Shown here one piece after another: positions 11,557 to 24,302 of a stretch of DNA of 64,000 bases. The translations under genes and the position numbers were made by a program. Position 1 is the first letter of the stretch. Every line of letters starts with the position of its first letter. Source of the stretch: Gammaproteobacteria bacterium (GTDB lineage: Bacteria > Pseudomonadota > Gammaproteobacteria > Pseudomonadales > JAUIET01). The DNA lies in NCBI GenBank assembly GCA_030429735.1, contig JAUIET010000001.1, forward strand, positions 310,001 through 374,000, written 5' to 3'. Under the pieces are notes generated by a model, which was given only the letters and a program-made list of their open reading frames with translations, did no database searches and was not told the origin of the DNA.

Positions 11557-11614
11557 TGCACGGCGAGCCAGAATCAAATGACAGTTGTTGATGTTGATTT
11601 GACACGCCACGCCA

Positions 11615-13987
11615 TCAGCTAGCATGGCGCTGGGCAGACGTATCAACGCACGCATTGTCGTTAGCCGTGTCTACCTGCTGATAAGCGCTCTGGTATTCGA
11701 ATTGCTGCATCCACTGTAGGAAATCATCAATAGGCAGTGGCTTGCTAAAGTAGAACCCTTGCAGCTTATCGCATCCCCACTGCTCCAAAAGCGCTTGCGC
11801 TTCACGGTCTTCTACACCTTCTGCAACAACTTTAAGACCAATATTATGGGCCATAGCAATAGTGGATTTCACAATCACCTGATCACTGCTGTCCGTGCTC
11901 AGCTTGCGCACAAAACACATATCAATTTTTAACTCGTCAACAGGCAATTGCTTCATCTGACCAAGCGAGGAGTATCCAGTGCCATAATCGTCAATCGCCA
12001 GAGTGAACCCTTGCGCTTTAAACCGGTTCAGCACCCTGAGTGCCTTATCCGGATCTTCCATCATTGCTGACTCTGTGACTTCCAGAATCAATCGTGAACT
12101 TGAATATCTGCTGTCTTTTAGCAACGCATCAAGAAATGCGGGCAAGTCATCATGCATCAAGTCATAGGCGGATAAGTTAATAGCAACTGATACGTCATGG
12201 CCTGCTTGTTGCCAAGCACTTGCATCCCGAATACCGCGCCTCAGAATCCACCGGGACAAAGCCGGCATAAGGCCAGACTGCTCCGCTAAGCCTATAAACT
12301 CATCAGGTGGAATAAAGCCAAGTTCCGGGTGAACCCAGCGCACTAGCGCCTCAACCTCAGTGACAGCCTGTCTCGCAACATTGATTTTGGGTTGATAATA
12401 CAGTGTCAGTTGATCAGCCTTCATGGCTTGCTTCAAATCGTTAATCAATCGAATTTGTTTGAGGTGTTTTTGATCCTCACCCTGCTGGTAGTATTCCGAT
12501 TGGTGCCGCAATTCCAAGGCCCGATTCAGGGCCATATCCGAACGCCGAAGAAGCTCCTCTGCCTGGTCACCATGCTCAGGCGACTGCGCCAAGCCAAGCG
12601 TCAATGGAACGTTGATCTCAAAACCATTCACCTCGAACGGTTCCAACCAGGCTTCGTGCAATGCACCGGCAAGTTCAGTGAGGTTTTCAGTGCCGGAAAG
12701 TACATAAAGCAAGGTGAATTCGCTGGCGGTTGAACGCCCAATAAGATGCGGCGCCGGAAACAACTGTCGCCATCTATCGGCGCATGCACACAGCAACTTG
12801 TCACCGACTGCAAAGCCCAGCGAGTTGTTGATCGACTTTATGCGCTGAACACCGATACTAACAATCGCTATTCGAGCCGATTCGTTGCTGTCTATCAGGC
12901 GCTGCAACTCAATCGCTATTTTGTCACGGACGGGCAGTCCAGTAAGTGAATCATGATGGGCCTGATAGACAATCTTTTTTTCACGGCTCGCCACCGCAGA
13001 CTGCATTTGGTTGAAACTGTCAGCCAATTGCGCAATTTCGAAGCCACCGACATGTGCCAGTTTAATAGGAGCAGTGTAATCACCACTGGCTATGCGCTGT
13101 GCACCGTCGACCAGCTTGCCTATCGGTCGCGTTATGCCTCGCAACATCGGAATCATCACGATCAGGCAGCCAACCAGAATGGCGCCGCTGATCAGTAATA
13201 TCTGTAGTTTAAGCGTGTTAAACCGAGCGCGCTCTTCGGCCAACGAAACACTGAGCACAACGGTTAGACCCGCACCGTTACCGAGTACGGTAGGCAGGTG
13301 TGAATATTCCGATCCACCAGAATTGGACAACGATTGAAGCTGACTTGAATGCACATCCGGTAAGGTGGTCACCAACAGACTATGCTTGTTTTCCTGTGCA
13401 AAACTCACGTCAAGCAAGGTCATTTGCTTCAGATTTTGCGCAAAGGCTCTGTCAATTTCGTAAGCGATAACAGCCCAGGCGACTGGTGCCGGAGCGCGCA
13501 CCTGCACCATCACCAACTGGTAGGCTTTGTTGCCCAGCGTTGTGGTTGTTTGAATGCCAGCGGGTGTGGCGTTATCCGCAAGCAATTTTTGTATCAACTC
13601 CTGGTGAGCGCTTACTTCAAAAGAGGCCGTTGACGCGAGCAGTTCGCCGGACAGATCAAACAGGGAAATGAGATCGGCGTTGATACGGGCACCGTGATTT
13701 TGCAATACCGATTCTATAGTCGCCTTGTCGCGTAAAGCCACAGCCTGTTTAAACCCAAAGTCTGCGGTCAACACCCGTGCGGATTCCAATAGCTGTTTGC
13801 CCTGGGTGTCGAGCATAGACTCCAGAACTGAGCTGCCCACCTGCAAGCGCGCATTCGCTTCGCGTTCAATATTGTTGTCAGTTGCTGTGATAACAGCAAT
13901 CAGCGTCGCGCCGCTGGAAACCACCAAAAGGCTCAAAACCAGAAGCAGGAGTCGGGTGTACAGTTTGGCTTTTGGAGAGCCCGGCAT
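11615..13987 (-). CDS. Membrane sensor protein with HAMP, degenerate GGDEF and EAL domains
   Basis: N-terminal TM/sensor region, HAMP, GGDEF site altered to STASEF, intact EAL signature EVEALVRW. Confidence 0.88.
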   Translation of the reverse strand: MPGSPKAKLYTRLLLLVLSLLVVSSGATLIAVITATDNNIEREANARLQVGSSVLESMLDTQGKQLLESARVLTADFGFKQAVALRDKATIESVLQNHGARINADLISLFDLSGELLASTASFEVSAHQELIQKLLADNATPAGIQTTTTLGNKAYQLVMVQVRAPAPVAWAVIAYEIDRAFAQNLKQMTLLDVSFAQENKHSLLVTTLPDVHSSQLQSLSNSGGSEYSHLPTVLGNGAGLTVVLSVSLAEERARFNTLKLQILLISGAILVGCLIVMIPMLRGITRPIGKLVDGAQRIASGDYTAPIKLAHVGGFEIAQLADSFNQMQSAVASREKKIVYQAHHDSLTGLPVRDKIAIELQRLIDSNESARIAIVSIGVQRIKSINNSLGFAVGDKLLCACADRWRQLFPAPHLIGRSTASEFTLLYVLSGTENLTELAGALHEAWLEPFEVNGFEINVPLTLGLAQSPEHGDQAEELLRRSDMALNRALELRHQSEYYQQGEDQKHLKQIRLINDLKQAMKADQLTLYYQPKINVARQAVTEVEALVRWVHPELGFIPPDEFIGLAEQSGLMPALSRWILRRGIRDASAWQQAGHDVSVAINLSAYDLMHDDLPAFLDALLKDSRYSSSRLILEVTESAMMEDPDKALRVLNRFKAQGFTLAIDDYGTGYSSLGQMKQLPVDELKIDMCFVRKLSTDSSDQVIVKSTIAMAHNIGLKVVAEGVEDREAQALLEQWGCDKLQGFYFSKPLPIDDFLQWMQQFEYQSAYQQVDTANDNACVDTSAQRHAS

Positions 13988-14190
13988 CGTTTGTCTAGTC
14001 TCAGATCACAGCAGTCGCAATGGAATTGATGGCCCTGCGTTTAATGATACCCACGGTTGTGTCGTTCCCGGATGTGGGCGCAGAAACCCAGTCTTTTAAG
14101 ACTAGCAATTTGGCGCGAAGACACAGAACTTATTTGAGCCGGCAGCAAACACACCGTGTCACCAGCGACTTGATCAATAATTAATCGAAT

Positions 14191-14499
14191 TCAACGCAGG
14201 TGCGGGGGTATATCTCTCAAAGATGCTGCAAATTCGGTCAATTCCTGCTGACTATAGCGAGTATGGACGCGAGCGGTCGACGCAATTTGATGCTGAAGGC
14301 TGACACCAGGACGATGAGCGTGCTGCGGTCTGATCGGTCTTTCAACAAAACCACCTCCGCAATTGGGGCACACGTTGTTCAATAGGTGCGCAACGCAGTC
14401 GGCACAAAAAGTACACTCATACGTACAAATGCGGGCTTTGTCGCAGTCAGGCGGGAGATCCCTGTCGCAGGCCTCGCAATTTGGACGAATTTCCAACAT
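14191..14499 (-). CDS. DUF1272 domain-containing cysteine-rich protein
   Basis: MLEIRPNCEACDRDLPPD...CTYECTFCADCV. Confidence 0.85.
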   Translation of the reverse strand: MLEIRPNCEACDRDLPPDCDKARICTYECTFCADCVAHLLNNVCPNCGGGFVERPIRPQHAHRPGVSLQHQIASTARVHTRYSQQELTEFAASLRDIPPHLR

Positions 14500-14565
14500 A
14501 GAGGAAGAACAGGAGCGCCCGGATGCAAACTACGCATCCGGACGTCAAGGACTAGAAGAACCTGC

Positions 14566-14772
14566 TTAGCAGGGTACTACGTTGTTAGCGCATGGCCCTT
14601 TCTGGCCCTGGCCAACTTCATACTCAACTTCCTGGCCGTCATCCAGAGTGGCGTAATTGCTACCGCTCTTGATTTCGGAGTGGTGAACAAACAGATCTTT
14701 GCCACCGTCTTCAGGTTTAATGAAGCCGTATCCTTTGTCGGCATTAAACCACTTTACTGTACCTTTACTCAT
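14566..14772 (-). CDS. Cold-shock domain protein (CspA family)
   Basis: [34 protein letters not shown]. Confidence 0.95.
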   Translation of the reverse strand: MSKGTVKWFNADKGYGFIKPEDGGKDLFVHHSEIKSGSNYATLDDGQEVEYEVGQGQKGPCANNVVPC

Positions 14773-15010
14773 ATTACTCTCTTTACTGAACTATTATCGC
14801 AGACGTCTGCCAGTTCATTATAACGATTAATGGATTACTGGCTAATGTAATTCGCGCTTTTCTGCCCTTATGAGCACTATATTTGCGCGTTTTTGCGCAA
14901 ATTTCGGGTTTCAACTGCTTTTTTAGCCCCGCACGCCGCACAGACAAGCACCTCTGCGGAAAGTACAATAGCCGCCCCAGCTGCACAATAAGCCACCATT
15001 GAGGTAAACA

Positions 15011-16183
15011 ATGCCCCTGAAAAAGTTCCTCCACGACCTCTATGTTGTTGTAATGAAGACCATGGTGCTATTTATGCCCGCGGCCAGCTATACCCTTTTT
15101 GCAGGCGAAGGCAGCGCCAGGCAGCTGTGTCGCTACATGCTTCGAAACGGCCACAGAAAAACGTTGATTGTCACCGATAAACCACTGGTTGAGCTCGGTA
15201 TAGTGGCCCAGGCCTCTGCCGAGCTTGAAAACGCCGTGCTTTTTTCAGATGTTGAACCAGACCCAAGCTACCAGGTAGTGACTGCTGGCGCCGCGGTATA
15301 CAAAGAAAACCAGTGCGATAGCATTTTGGCCATTGGCGGTGGGTCATCTATTGATGCAGCCAAAGGCATTGGCATTCAGGTTTCTTGCCCGGGAGACGCA
15401 AAGGACTACGTGGGTTTTAATAAAGTTAAAAATGATACTCCGCCCTTGTATGCCATACCAACTACGTCGGGCACTGGCTCTGAGACAACCTCAGGCGCGG
15501 TGCTAAGCGATACAGTGACGCATGAGAAAGGAGTGATCTCGGGCGCTCAATTGCTGCCAAAAGCCGCCTGCCTAGACCCCACGCTGCTGACCGGTTTACC
15601 TCCCCATATCACCGCGGCCACTGGCATGGACGCACTCACTCATGCCATAGAAGCGTACATCGGCGTTTGGGATCGCGGCGACAGTATGCAACGCGCGGCA
15701 TTGGCTGTGGAGCAAATTTTTAAGTACCTGCCACAAGCGGTTAGCAACGGCTCAGACCTGCAAGCGCGTGATGCAATGGCACACGCATCTTATCAAGCCG
15801 GGCGCGCCATCAACCAGGTTAACGTGGGTAATGTACACGCGATTGCGCACCAGATTGGCGGTCTGTATGGCGTGCCGCATGGGTTGGCTAACGCAATCGT
15901 GATGCCAGCAGTGCTGGACCTATCTCTCGACAAAGCCCGCAACCGTCTCGAAGAGCTTGGCAAGCTAACAGGTAGTCCTTCGGCAGAAGCTTTTATTGAA
16001 TCAGTGCGCCAGCTAAACCGGCAATTAGAGATACCTGAATTTCTGGAACCGCTAAAAGAAACTGATTTTGATGGAATCGCAGAGCGCGCTTGCAAGGAAG
16101 CGTTTGCGTATCCTGCGCCGTATTTTATGGTTGAAGAAGATGTACGTAAGGTATTGAAAACCTTGCTGCCGCCGGCGGGCTAG
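15011..16183 (+). CDS. Iron-containing alcohol dehydrogenase
   Basis: GGGSSIDAAKGI, PTTSGTGSETT, MDALTHAIEAY motifs. Confidence 0.9.
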   Translation: MPLKKFLHDLYVVVMKTMVLFMPAASYTLFAGEGSARQLCRYMLRNGHRKTLIVTDKPLVELGIVAQASAELENAVLFSDVEPDPSYQVVTAGAAVYKENQCDSILAIGGGSSIDAAKGIGIQVSCPGDAKDYVGFNKVKNDTPPLYAIPTTSGTGSETTSGAVLSDTVTHEKGVISGAQLLPKAACLDPTLLTGLPPHITAATGMDALTHAIEAYIGVWDRGDSMQRAALAVEQIFKYLPQAVSNGSDLQARDAMAHASYQAGRAINQVNVGNVHAIAHQIGGLYGVPHGLANAIVMPAVLDLSLDKARNRLEELGKLTGSPSAEAFIESVRQLNRQLEIPEFLEPLKETDFDGIAERACKEAFAYPAPYFMVEEDVRKVLKTLLPPAG

Positions 16184-16191
16184 GGCTAGGG

Positions 16192-16668
16192 CTAGATATG
16201 CTCTACCGAGGCGATTTCATATTCAATTTCACCCGCGGGCGTCTGCACTCTAACGATCTCACCCTCTTCCTTGGCAATGATCGCACGCGCAATCGGCGAG
16301 TTAACTGAAATTTTCTGCTGCTTTACGTCAGCCTCATCATCGCCGACAATCTTATACTTTACTTCTTCGTCGGTTTCCACGTTGATCAGCTCAACTGTGG
16401 TTCCGAAAATAACCCTGTGCTGATTAGGAATACTGGTGACATCGATCACCTGTGCATCTGACAGCTTGCTTTCAATTTCCACAATTCGGCCTTCGGCAAA
16501 ACTCTGCTGTTCTCGCGCGGCGTGGTACTCTGCGTTTTCTTTCAGGTCGCCGTGTTCCCGCGCTTCGGCAATGGCCTGAATAATACGCGGACGATCCTCA
16601 CTTTTCAGGCGCTCCAGCTCCTGGCGCAGCATGGCTTCACCTTCAACGGTCATCGGTATTTTGCTCAT
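16192..16668 (-). CDS. greA: Transcription elongation factor GreA
   Basis: Full-length GreA sequence; downstream of carB. Confidence 0.95.
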   Translation of the reverse strand: MSKIPMTVEGEAMLRQELERLKSEDRPRIIQAIAEAREHGDLKENAEYHAAREQQSFAEGRIVEIESKLSDAQVIDVTSIPNQHRVIFGTTVELINVETDEEVKYKIVGDDEADVKQQKISVNSPIARAIIAKEEGEIVRVQTPAGEIEYEIASVEHI

Positions 16669-19600
16669 TGGCTCACCCTCTTGTGCAGGTCCTGTAGGCG
16701 TCGAACTTTCATACCACCGGCGTACTTCAGCGCTTCTGCTACCGCCGCACCACCAGCAAGAGTTGTTGTGCAGTACACTTTATGCTGCAGCGCGCTGCGC
16801 CGGATTGTAGCCGAATCAGCAATAGCCTGACGGCCTTCGGTGGTATTTATGATCAGGCTTATTTCTTTGTTCTTTACCGCATCAACCACATGTGGCTGGC
16901 CTTCGAGCACTTTGTTGATCACTCGCACTTCCAGCCCCGCATCCGACAACACTTTACCTGTGCCGCGGGTAGCCATCAAATCAAATCCCAATGCCTTCAG
17001 CTCTTTGGCCACCTCAATGGAGGCATCACGATCGGTGTCTCTCACACTGATAAAAGCAACACCTTTCGTAGGAATCGATTCACCTGCGCCGGTCTGCGAT
17101 TTGCCGTAAGCTTCGCCAAAGGTTTCACCAACGCCCATCACTTCGCCCGTCGATTTCATTTCCGGGCCTAATATTGGATCAACTGCGGGAAACTTGTTGA
17201 ACGGGAAAACCGCTTCTTTCACCGAATAGTAGTCGGGCACAATCTCTGTGGTAAAGCCCTGCTCTTCCAGTGAAGTTCCGGCCATACAACGCGCCGCTAT
17301 CTTGGCCAGTGAAACACCGATCGCCTTGGATACAAATGGAACGGTGCGCGACGCACGAGGATTGACCTCAATAACGTAAATTGCCCCATCCTGATAAGCC
17401 AGCTGCACGTTCATCAAACCAACAACACCCAGCTCAAGCGCCATCAGCTTCACCTGACGGCGCATCTCATCTTGCACCTCGGCAGGCAGGCTGTACGGTG
17501 GTAAAGAGCACGCGGAATCACCCGAATGAATACCCGCTTGCTCAATATGCTGCATGATCGCGCCGATCACTACATCTTTGCCGTCGCTGACCGCGTCAAT
17601 ATCCACCTCAATGGCAGCATTCAAAAAATGGTCCAGCAACACTGGCGACTCTTCGGATACCTGAACCGCTTCGCGCATGTACATTTCAAGTTCAGTGTCT
17701 TTGTGAACGATCTCCATCGCGCGCCCGCCCAGCACATAGGAAGGACGCACTACTATTGGATATCCAATTTCACCGGCAACATTCAACGCATCCTGCTGGG
17801 TGCGAACCGTGGTATTTGCCGGTTGCAGCAAATGCAGCCGTTCTATCATTCCCTGAAAACGTTCACGATCTTCGGCGCGATCGATAGCATCTGGCGTAGT
17901 TCCTATGATCGGCACGCCAGCGTCCTGCAAGTCACGGGCCAGTTTCAAGGGCGTTTGGCCACCGAATTGCACAATCACGCCTTTGGGCTTTTCCAGCGCC
18001 ACAATCTCAAGCACGTCTTCCAGCGTAACCGGTTCAAAGTACAACCTGTCAGACGTGTCGTAATCGGTAGACACCGTTTCCGGGTTACAGTTGACCATAA
18101 TGGTTTCATAACCATCTTCTCGCATTGCCAGCGCTGCATGCACACAGCAATAGTCAAACTCGATACCCTGGCCTATGCGATTAGGGCCGCCGCCAAGCAC
18201 CAGAATTTTGTCTCGCCCGCTGGGCTCTGACTCACACTCTTCCTCGTAACTGGAATACATGTACGCGGTATCCGAGGCGAACTCTGCGGCACAGGTATCG
18301 ACCCGTTTATAAACAGGTCTTACATTCAGTTCATGGCGTCTTGCGCGCACTTCTTTTTCTGTGCGCCACATGAGTGCGGCAATTCTGGAATCGGAAAAGC
18401 CTTTACGCTTCCAGCGAAACAACTCACTTGAGCCAAGCGCTTCAAGCTCAGTGCTTTCTATCACTGCTTCGGTTTGCACAATGTCTTCTATTTGCACCAG
18501 AAACCACGGATCAACACCGCTGAACTCGTAAATTTCTTCTACGCTAAAGCCTGCCCTGAACGCATCAGCTATGTGCCAGATTCTGTCGCCATTGGCCGCT
18601 CTGAGCTTACCAATAATTATACTGCGGCTATCATCTGCAGACAGATCCAGAACCGGATCAAAACCACTGGCCCCAACTTCCAGGCCGCGAAGTGCTTTCT
18701 GCATAGACTCCTGAAATGTTCTGCCGATCGCCATGACTTCGCCGACCGATTTCATCTGTGTGGTTAATCGATCATCAGCGGCCTGGAATTTTTCGAAAGT
18801 AAATCGCGGCACCTTGGTAACCACGTAGTCGATACTGGGCTCGAACGATGCCGGCGTGGCACCACCTGTTATCTCGTTTTGCAATTCATCCAGTGTGTAA
18901 CCAACAGCCAGCTTTGCCGCAACCCGAGCAATCGGAAAGCCCGTGGCTTTTGACGCCAGTGCCGATGAACGCGACACGCGCGGATTCATCTCGATGACCA
19001 CCAGACGCCCATCCTCCGGGTTTAACGCAAACTGCACATTAGAACCACCAGTTTCAACACCAATTTCGCGCAATACCGCAATACTGGCGTTACGCATGAT
19101 CTGATATTCTTTATCAGTTAGCGTTTGCGATGGCGCTACGGTGATTGAATCGCCGGTATGAATACCCATGGCGTCAAAATTTTCAATGGAACAAACAATA
19201 ATGCAGTTGTCATTCTTGTCACGAACAACTTCCATTTCATATTCTTTCCAGCCAATCAGCGATTCATCCAGCAACAATTCATTGGTAGGCGACAGGTCAA
19301 GGCCGCGGCTGCATATTTCTACGTAATCTTCGCGGTTGTAAGCAATACCTCCGCCAGAGCCCCCCATGGTGAACGACGGTCGAATAATGCAAGGGAAACC
19401 AAGATGGTCAACCAGTTGCATTGCTTCTTCCATGCTGTGTGCAAGTGCTGACCTGGGCGTTTCCAGGTTGATGGCTTTCATCGCCAGGTCAAAACGCTGC
19501 CGGTCTTCGGCTTTATCAATGGCGTCGGCAGTGGCGCCAATTAACTCAACACCGAATTCTTCCAGCACGCCTTCACGCGCCAGATCGAGCGCGCAATTGA

Positions 19601-19886
19601 GCGCGGTTTGCCCACCCATAGTGGGCAACACTGCGTCCGGCTTTTCCTGCTCAATAATTTTCGCTACCGTGCGCCAGTTAACCGGCTCAATATAGGTTGA
19701 ATCGGCCATCGCCGGATCGGTCATGATGGTGGCCGGATTGGAGTTCACCAATATGACGCGGAACCCCTCTTCTCGCAGGGCCTTACAGGCTTGCGCCCCG
19801 GAATAGTCGAATTCACAGGCCTGGCCGATCACGATCGGGCCAGCACCGATGATCAGAATTGATTGGAGATCAGTTCGTTTTGGCAT
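16665..19886 (-). CDS. carB: Carbamoyl-phosphate synthase large subunit
   Basis: 1073 aa, [37 protein letters not shown]. Confidence 0.98.
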   Translation of the reverse strand: MPKRTDLQSILIIGAGPIVIGQACEFDYSGAQACKALREEGFRVILVNSNPATIMTDPAMADSTYIEPVNWRTVAKIIEQEKPDAVLPTMGGQTALNCALDLAREGVLEEFGVELIGATADAIDKAEDRQRFDLAMKAINLETPRSALAHSMEEAMQLVDHLGFPCIIRPSFTMGGSGGGIAYNREDYVEICSRGLDLSPTNELLLDESLIGWKEYEMEVVRDKNDNCIIVCSIENFDAMGIHTGDSITVAPSQTLTDKEYQIMRNASIAVLREIGVETGGSNVQFALNPEDGRLVVIEMNPRVSRSSALASKATGFPIARVAAKLAVGYTLDELQNEITGGATPASFEPSIDYVVTKVPRFTFEKFQAADDRLTTQMKSVGEVMAIGRTFQESMQKALRGLEVGASGFDPVLDLSADDSRSIIIGKLRAANGDRIWHIADAFRAGFSVEEIYEFSGVDPWFLVQIEDIVQTEAVIESTELEALGSSELFRWKRKGFSDSRIAALMWRTEKEVRARRHELNVRPVYKRVDTCAAEFASDTAYMYSSYEEECESEPSGRDKILVLGGGPNRIGQGIEFDYCCVHAALAMREDGYETIMVNCNPETVSTDYDTSDRLYFEPVTLEDVLEIVALEKPKGVIVQFGGQTPLKLARDLQDAGVPIIGTTPDAIDRAEDRERFQGMIERLHLLQPANTTVRTQQDALNVAGEIGYPIVVRPSYVLGGRAMEIVHKDTELEMYMREAVQVSEESPVLLDHFLNAAIEVDIDAVSDGKDVVIGAIMQHIEQAGIHSGDSACSLPPYSLPAEVQDEMRRQVKLMALELGVVGLMNVQLAYQDGAIYVIEVNPRASRTVPFVSKAIGVSLAKIAARCMAGTSLEEQGFTTEIVPDYYSVKEAVFPFNKFPAVDPILGPEMKSTGEVMGVGETFGEAYGKSQTGAGESIPTKGVAFISVRDTDRDASIEVAKELKALGFDLMATRGTGKVLSDAGLEVRVINKVLEGQPHVVDAVKNKEISLIINTTEGRQAIADSATIRRSALQHKVYCTTTLAGGAAVAEALKYAGGMKVRRLQDLHKRVSQ

Positions 19887-21015
19887 CGATCAATTCTATA
19901 AAGTGGTCAAACAAAGGGGCGACATCATGTGGGCCAGGGCTGGCTTCAGGGTGGCCCTGAAAACTGAATGCCGGCTTTTCACGGTGGTGAATACCCTGTG
20001 CCGTGCCATCAAACAATGACTTGTGCGTCAAACGCAGCGTATCGGGCAAGCTTGACTCGTCAATCGCAAAGCCATGGTTTTGACTGGTGATCATGACCGT
20101 ACCATCATCCAGGTTTTGTACCGGGTGGTTAGCGCCATGGTGGCCAAACTTCATTTTCATGGTTTTCGCACCACACGCCAGGCCAAGCAGCTGATGCCCG
20201 AGGCAAATACCAAAAATGGGGATGCCGGTTTCAAGCAACTCGCGAATTGCGCTTATCGCGTAATCACAGGGTTCCGGGTCACCAGGGCCGTTGGACAGAA
20301 ATATGCCGTCAGGATTGAGCGCCAACACCTCAGCGGCCGAGGTTTGTGCGGGTACCACGGTCAGGTCGCAGCCACGCGCTGTCAGCATGCGCAGAATATT
20401 GCGCTTAACGCCAAAATCGAATGCCACCACCTTTCTCGGCAGCTCTTCGGCCGAACGCTCCAGATGACCTTCGCCCAGCTGCCACACCGATGAACGCCAT
20501 TGGTAGGACTCAGCCACACTGACCTCCCTGGCCAGATCCATACCTTTCAAACCCGTAAACTCACGCGCCAAATCCACAGCCGCCTGCTCATTCACTTCCT
20601 GGCCAGGCTCAGCAGTCATCAGGCAACCTGATTGTGCACCCTTTTCTCTCAATAGACGGGTAAGACGGCGCGTATCAATATCAGCGATTGCCACCACATT
20701 GCGCTCACGCAGGTAGTCGCTGAGGTTCTGTTCGCTGCGAAAATTCGACGCCACTAAGGGCAAATCACGGATTACCAGACCAGCCGCCCACAGCTCGGAC
20801 GACTCTTCATCCTCGGCGTTTACGCCGGTGTTACCTATGTGGGGGTAGGTGAGTGTCACAATCTGGCGGGCATAAGATGGGTCGGTCAGAATTTCCTGAT
20901 AACCCGTCATGGCGGTATTGAATACCACTTCACCCACGGAGTGCCCCGCAGCACCAATAGCCACTCCACGGAACAGACTTCCGTCCGCGAGCGCCAATAC
21001 AGCCGGTTGGGTCAA
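19870..21015 (-). CDS. carA: Carbamoyl-phosphate synthase small subunit
   Basis: 381 aa; class I GATase motif GICLGHQLL. Confidence 0.97.
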   Translation of the reverse strand: MTQPAVLALADGSLFRGVAIGAAGHSVGEVVFNTAMTGYQEILTDPSYARQIVTLTYPHIGNTGVNAEDEESSELWAAGLVIRDLPLVASNFRSEQNLSDYLRERNVVAIADIDTRRLTRLLREKGAQSGCLMTAEPGQEVNEQAAVDLAREFTGLKGMDLAREVSVAESYQWRSSVWQLGEGHLERSAEELPRKVVAFDFGVKRNILRMLTARGCDLTVVPAQTSAAEVLALNPDGIFLSNGPGDPEPCDYAISAIRELLETGIPIFGICLGHQLLGLACGAKTMKMKFGHHGANHPVQNLDDGTVMITSQNHGFAIDESSLPDTLRLTHKSLFDGTAQGIHHREKPAFSFQGHPEASPGPHDVAPLFDHFIELIDAKTN

Positions 21016-21204
21016 AGGGTCGCCTCAAATGGTCATAAGCAAATGTACAGCTGCAAAAAAGCGAGACGTACGCAGTGATTTGCGGCGCATCTCGCTCTTT
21101 CGACTGCATGCGCCATCTTTCTCGAATACGCGCACGTGCGGGTGGCAATTGTACGCACAGGCGGGCGGACTGTCCATGCTGTTTGAACGCACAATCGGCG
21201 ATTA

Positions 21205-22113
21205 ATGCCGATCCGGATTGCTTGCGTGTTAGCATGCGTCTCGATGTATTCTTCTCAGACCCACTCTATCAAATCCATTATAGTGCTGACGCTGACAATA
21301 GGCGTTTTATCAGCCTGCACCAGCGGTCTGTTGATACGCAACCTGGACTGGTTAGTAGAGCGCTATATCGATGATTACTTCGATGTCACCGATGACCAGT
21401 CTGAATTGCTCTCACAACTGGTTGATGACAGCGCCCAGTACAGCGCCGCACACTCAATACCGGCGCTTATAGCCATTCTTGATCAGGCTGTCGCTGAAAA
21501 CGCCAAGGCCGAATTGCACGACTCTCTGCCGAATTTGGTCAAAGCTGCTGAAGCTCTTGGTGATCAGGTAACCAAAGACAATACCAACAACCTTATACGA
21601 TTCGCACTGACTGTGACCGCTGCGCAGCGCGAGCAAATTGCCGTGGAGTTACAGCGTAAAAACCGCAAATACGCCAAAAAGTACATCGATCCAGGACAGA
21701 ACGCCCGACGCAAAGTATTTGAAAAAGACGTCAGGCGCTATGCGTCGCGCTGGCTGGGGCACCTGAATAGCGAGCAGCAAGCCAATCTTCAACGCTACGT
21801 GGAGCAGTACCGACTTGATGAAACTGAATGGATGTCCTCCAGAACAGCCTGGCAGACTGAGTTTCTTCACGCGCTTGCACTACCCTCACGCGAGGCAAAA
21901 CGGCAACGATTACAGACACTGATTAACAACCCCGATACCACATTTTCTGAGCAGCAACGTGAGGACGCTGAATTCAATACCGAACTGTCCATACGCCAGC
22001 TACAGGCAGTAATTCGTGTCAGCTCCGAACAGCAAAGAGCGCGCATTGAAAAACAATTATTGAAACTTCGAAGGCGAATCAGCGGCTTCCAGCAAGCTTT
22101 GGGGCAAGGTTAG
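21205..22113 (+). CDS. DUF6279-like lipoprotein
   Basis: Lipobox-like VLSACTSG; helical protein rich in Q/R/E. Confidence 0.65.
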   Translation: MPIRIACVLACVSMYSSQTHSIKSIIVLTLTIGVLSACTSGLLIRNLDWLVERYIDDYFDVTDDQSELLSQLVDDSAQYSAAHSIPALIAILDQAVAENAKAELHDSLPNLVKAAEALGDQVTKDNTNNLIRFALTVTAAQREQIAVELQRKNRKYAKKYIDPGQNARRKVFEKDVRRYASRWLGHLNSEQQANLQRYVEQYRLDETEWMSSRTAWQTEFLHALALPSREAKRQRLQTLINNPDTTFSEQQREDAEFNTELSIRQLQAVIRVSSEQQRARIEKQLLKLRRRISGFQQALGQG

Positions 22114-22137
22114 AGTTGCGCCTGTCAGAGCTGCTCA

Positions 22138-23430
22138 CTACGCCATTTCAACTACTTTTTCACGGCAAAGCTCTAACATGCTTTCCAGCGCGATATCCAG
22201 ATCAACAGCTTTTAGAAGCACGCCTGACTCAGAATCGTCTGCTGGATCGTTGTCTGCTGCCAGTTCTTGGGTCAGACCAAACTCCTTGAGCTTTTCCAAG
22301 GCATCATCTATTTCAAAATCACACTGCTTGCTGCCAAACCCTCGCAACCATTGCTCTATTTTGATGTCCAGCTCCTGCTTGCTGAGAGCATGCTCAGAGG
22401 TCACAAGGAAGAAATACGCCAGCATAGACTCTTTACGCTCAGCCTCTTCGGCCGCATCAATCAAGCGATGGAAAACACCCGCGTTATTGTCCAGGTTTTT
22501 GAAGTACAGGTTGTCGGCCAGCACTTTCATGAACTTAATCTTTCGGTTTCGAAAGGCGTTGAACTGCTTCCATATATAAGCACCCACTGACGCCAAGCCA
22601 ATGCCGAGCGCAACCAACGCGGTTTGATCAATAAACACCGGCTCATCACGCCACCCGAGCCAGAATGCAAACAGCGCACCTAGCAACAAGACGGTTGAAC
22701 CCAGCTTGGTGACCAACACTACTACACCACTGACAGCAGCGGGCACGCCGATCATAATTTTATCCTGCACGCGCATCGCCACTTCGGTGTTAGGAAACAG
22801 CATCTCCAGGTCAGCTTTTGGAATATTGCGAAACAGCTTGAGCATGGTTGTGCCGGGTTTAAAAAATAAGTCTTTCGGGTCACGCTTGCGAAAATAGTCT
22901 TCATTCTTGAATTTCACATACACCAACACACGTTCGTAGTTGGTAAATTCAATATCGAATTTTTTCCAGCTGTACCATTTTCTCGCTTGCGCGGTACGTC
23001 GTGATTCACCGCGACGGTAAAAAAGGATTTGTTCAAAATCGTCGAAGTCCACGTTCAAACGAATGTTAAACAAGGATTGTTCCAGCAAGGCGCGGTTAAG
23101 ATCTTCCTGGCTGACCGGCTTAAAGTTGGCTGACTGGACAACATCAGTGAGTGTTTCAACCAACAGTGATTGTTTGTCTTTCAATTCGCTGGTGGTTGAG
23201 TGCGTGACAGGCAGTGTGTCGCTGTCGGGATTGAATGGCGCGTAACAATCTTTGAGCGTGTCCAACTTACGCTGGAATTGCAGGTGAAAATACCGGCTCA
23301 TCAGCACACAGATTTTTTCGAATCGACGTTTGTCTTTGTCTGCAAGGTCCTTCGATCGCAGACACATCTCCAGCAGATCGTCAGCGCGAAACGGAATAAA
23401 GTGCTCTTGTTCTACGTCGGGTAATTCCAT
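22138..23430 (-). CDS. TMEM143/DUF3754-like membrane protein
   Basis: Two TM helices; start trimmed from 23544 to the Met at 23430, which removes the overlap with dapB. Confidence 0.7.
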   Translation of the reverse strand: MELPDVEQEHFIPFRADDLLEMCLRSKDLADKDKRRFEKICVLMSRYFHLQFQRKLDTLKDCYAPFNPDSDTLPVTHSTTSELKDKQSLLVETLTDVVQSANFKPVSQEDLNRALLEQSLFNIRLNVDFDDFEQILFYRRGESRRTAQARKWYSWKKFDIEFTNYERVLVYVKFKNEDYFRKRDPKDLFFKPGTTMLKLFRNIPKADLEMLFPNTEVAMRVQDKIMIGVPAAVSGVVVLVTKLGSTVLLLGALFAFWLGWRDEPVFIDQTALVALGIGLASVGAYIWKQFNAFRNRKIKFMKVLADNLYFKNLDNNAGVFHRLIDAAEEAERKESMLAYFFLVTSEHALSKQELDIKIEQWLRGFGSKQCDFEIDDALEKLKEFGLTQELAADNDPADDSESGVLLKAVDLDIALESMLELCREKVVEMA

Positions 23431-23446
23431 TGCAGGTCGCTGCTCG

Positions 23447-24289
<843 letters not shown>

Positions 24290-24302
24290 CTATAGCGTAT
24301 TT

